DNA from: Gordionus sp. m RMFG-2023
Taxonomy: Eukaryota; Nematomorpha; Gordioida; Chordodea; Parachordodidae
Length of the DNA: 64,000 nucleotides
NCBI RefSeq assembly: GCF_954871325.1
Contig: NC_088776.1
Location: 26,274,508 to 26,338,507, forward strand
Direction of reading: 5' to 3'
Position 1 is the stretch's first letter. Each line of letters starts with the position of its first letter. Of the stretch, positions 53,601 through 56,600 are shown one piece after another. A model generated the notes under the pieces. That model was not told the origin of the DNA. It ran no database searches and saw nothing but the letters and a program-made list of their open reading frames with translations. Position numbers and translations under genes: made by a program.

Positions 53601-56600
53601 GCTAATTAATATTTATAAATATACAAAGAAATGTCAAATAAATAACCTAGAGATTGTAAAGATTGATCAGATGCTATGATAACTTCCGCTAGATTAATAA
53701 TTTTAGGGAGTGTTATTGCGGGTGATATGGTGGAATCACTGACCTCTCGTGTTAGCAAAGAAAAAAATTGAAATAAATTGTCAATCAATTTTGGGCAATC
53801 CCTTAATAAAGATTTTGTTTTGAGGAGAATTTAAATGAAAATAATAAACGCCTTGTTAAATCCTTAATTTTGTATAAAAATGAAATAAGTTTATAATAAA
53901 AACAAACTAAAACTGAAACGCTCAGAAAAAAATCCTTAAACGCTCAGAAAAAATACTGAATGCTTAATTATTTCTTGATGTTCAGATAAAAAAAACTTTA
54001 TTGTAAAGAGAATAATAATTTTCTGATATAAAACGAAAACGCTCAGTTTACAAAATGAATCGCTCAGATATATGAAACGCTTAGAACTAGTTACTTAAGA
54101 AATATTTTTTCTTAGTACTATTGATTTCCATAATTGGCATATGATTTAAATTTTTCAAAAAAAATATAATACCCTTCTGGTTCTCTAAGCCGAGATTACT
54201 GGTTACAAAGGCCCATTTTAAAAACTGAATCATTTGATTTATAAATATGATAATGGTGACGAAATTGGGTTAAAATTAAACATTAGAAATATAATAACTC
54301 CTCTGATAATTTGAGATATATGAATCTTTTTTTATTAAATACGATTCAGTTTTAAAAATTTATGAAAAATTGTACCAACATTTTAAAAAAATTTAAATAA
54401 TACTAAGCTAATTAAATCCATGAAAATTTCCTCTTTTTAGTCAATTTTATTCATTTATATAGTCCCATTCGATAAGCCTACCTAGAAACTTCTAGCAGTT
54501 AGGGGGGAGGTATGAAGCAAGATCTTCATTGAAATTGGAGAAAGGGGTATGGAAATTTGTTTTAACATAGATTTACTTTTCATTAGATTCAATACGACAA
54601 CCGATCTTTTTTGCATTGGAATGTATTAATAAATTATTTAACACAATTGTATGCAATATTTTTCAAAAAATGATATGGATTTGGAGGTTATGAGAATCGC
54701 GAATATTATTATATTAGAACTTAGAAAACTATGTGATTGGTAAGGTGACAGCGAAATTGGCAAGCCTCGGCTTGCAACTAAATAAACAAATCGTTCATAC
54801 AATACTATTACCTAGAAATTCTATTGAGGATATATTAAATCTTGATATTAAAAAAAAAAATTTTAGCTCAATTCTATTCAGAGAATATAAATGCATCTGA
54901 ATACCAATCAATTTCAAAATTTAAATATTGGTATGGAAGATTGAATTTAGTAGATACATTCCAAAGAAACGCAATGAAAGTATTGCTTATACTTTAAAAT
55001 ATATTTTGGAGTTTTCATCAAATATATTATAATTATTGTATATTTTGGCAACAATACCGATATTACCTTTTCTTCATAGAGAATAAAAACATATCTCAAA
55101 AATACTACAATCAATATTTGCTCTTATATATTTTGTATTATCCAATATTTCATTATTTTTGTTGGAAATTGTCATTTTTTAAAATATGATTGGTTATAAT
55201 AAATTTTAATAGTTCAAATAAATTTTTAATGTTCCAAAAAAAGTAACCCCCTCCCCTGTAGAAAATTCCTGGCTCCTGCCCCAAACCGATCTGCTTCGAT
55301 AACCTTGATTAATTCTTAACAATTTTGATAAATCTCACTTGATACCTATATATAAAAAGGTTGTCATAAACTCCCCCCTCTTCATACCCTAGATCCAAAT
55401 ATTAAGAATGATGATGGGCGCGGACCTAATTTTTCATTCACGACCAGCCCGCTCACGGTGGCTATAAAAAAATTCACGCTTACCATTAAAAAATTTTCGA
55501 CCCAACCCGCCCGCTCACAACAAGCAATATTTTGATTCACGCACGTCACGCCTGAAAATTCACGGTGTTTTTAAATTTTATAAAACTATTGCTATAATTT
55601 TACACTTTATTGAATTCATTCTATTATTTCTCTAATTTCATAATCCATATTAATAACAAAAAATAAATAAAAATTTATTTAGAAAAAGAAGAATGTCCAT
55701 CTTTTTTTATTTCGATTGTGTACGCCTTTCCTCTAATAAGAGATTGGCTACAGAAAATAACTTTTCACTAGAAGCCGAACTTGCAGCTGACAAAATTTTA
55801 CTCGATAATATTCTCAAAAAAGGAAATGAATATTCCTGCTTCCAAAGCTTCAAAATTTTGTCGTTATTTATCTTATATGAATCTTTTAAGTTCTAGAAAT
55901 TCTCTAAAATTTTTTTTAGAATATACGGTCTTTTATGAGTGTAGGATGAATTAGGAAAGTGATAGTTGGTATTGACCATTTAGAATATACGGTTTTTATG
56001 AGTTTAGGATAAGTTCGGAAAGTTATAAATGATAGTTGGCATCGACTTATGCATATCATCTAATTTTATATCATTTAGCATTTTTAAGATTGTTTTATAT
56101 ATATCATTTTCTTCTTTTATTAAAAACTTAAGTCTTTTGAAATTCGGATCTAGAATTAAGCCTACCTTATGTAGTGGCTGCATAATAATCTTTTAAAATA
56201 AATCTTGTTCTGTATTTTAAGATTTTGATTATTATTGTATCACGTTTAGAAAGTTAACAAAATTTTATTAATTTTTGTTTCCATAGAAAAACTTTATTTA
56301 TTGTGGGATAAGAATCTGCTCTCAGATTATCCGAGCATTCTTTAAATATTGATAAAAATTTACTAACTAGCGTATGATACTGATATCAATTGTGGCTAAT
56401 CTATTTAATTTTTGCTTGCTAAACAAGTACACCTGTATTTCAGAATATGATTTTAAGATGATATATACAGAGTTCCATCTCGTAATTCTCGCTATTACAT
56501 TTTGTTTAAGGGTGTGGCTTAGTTTGATATTAGCTGTAGATTGTTTGAAATATTGTACTATTTTTTTACACCATTTATATTTAAGGCTATTTCAGTTAAA

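Noticed and set aside
53606-53788. Stand-alone small protein of 60 codons
   Set aside because: It is the frame of HTT exon 3 read past its donor; the last 14 codons are intron.
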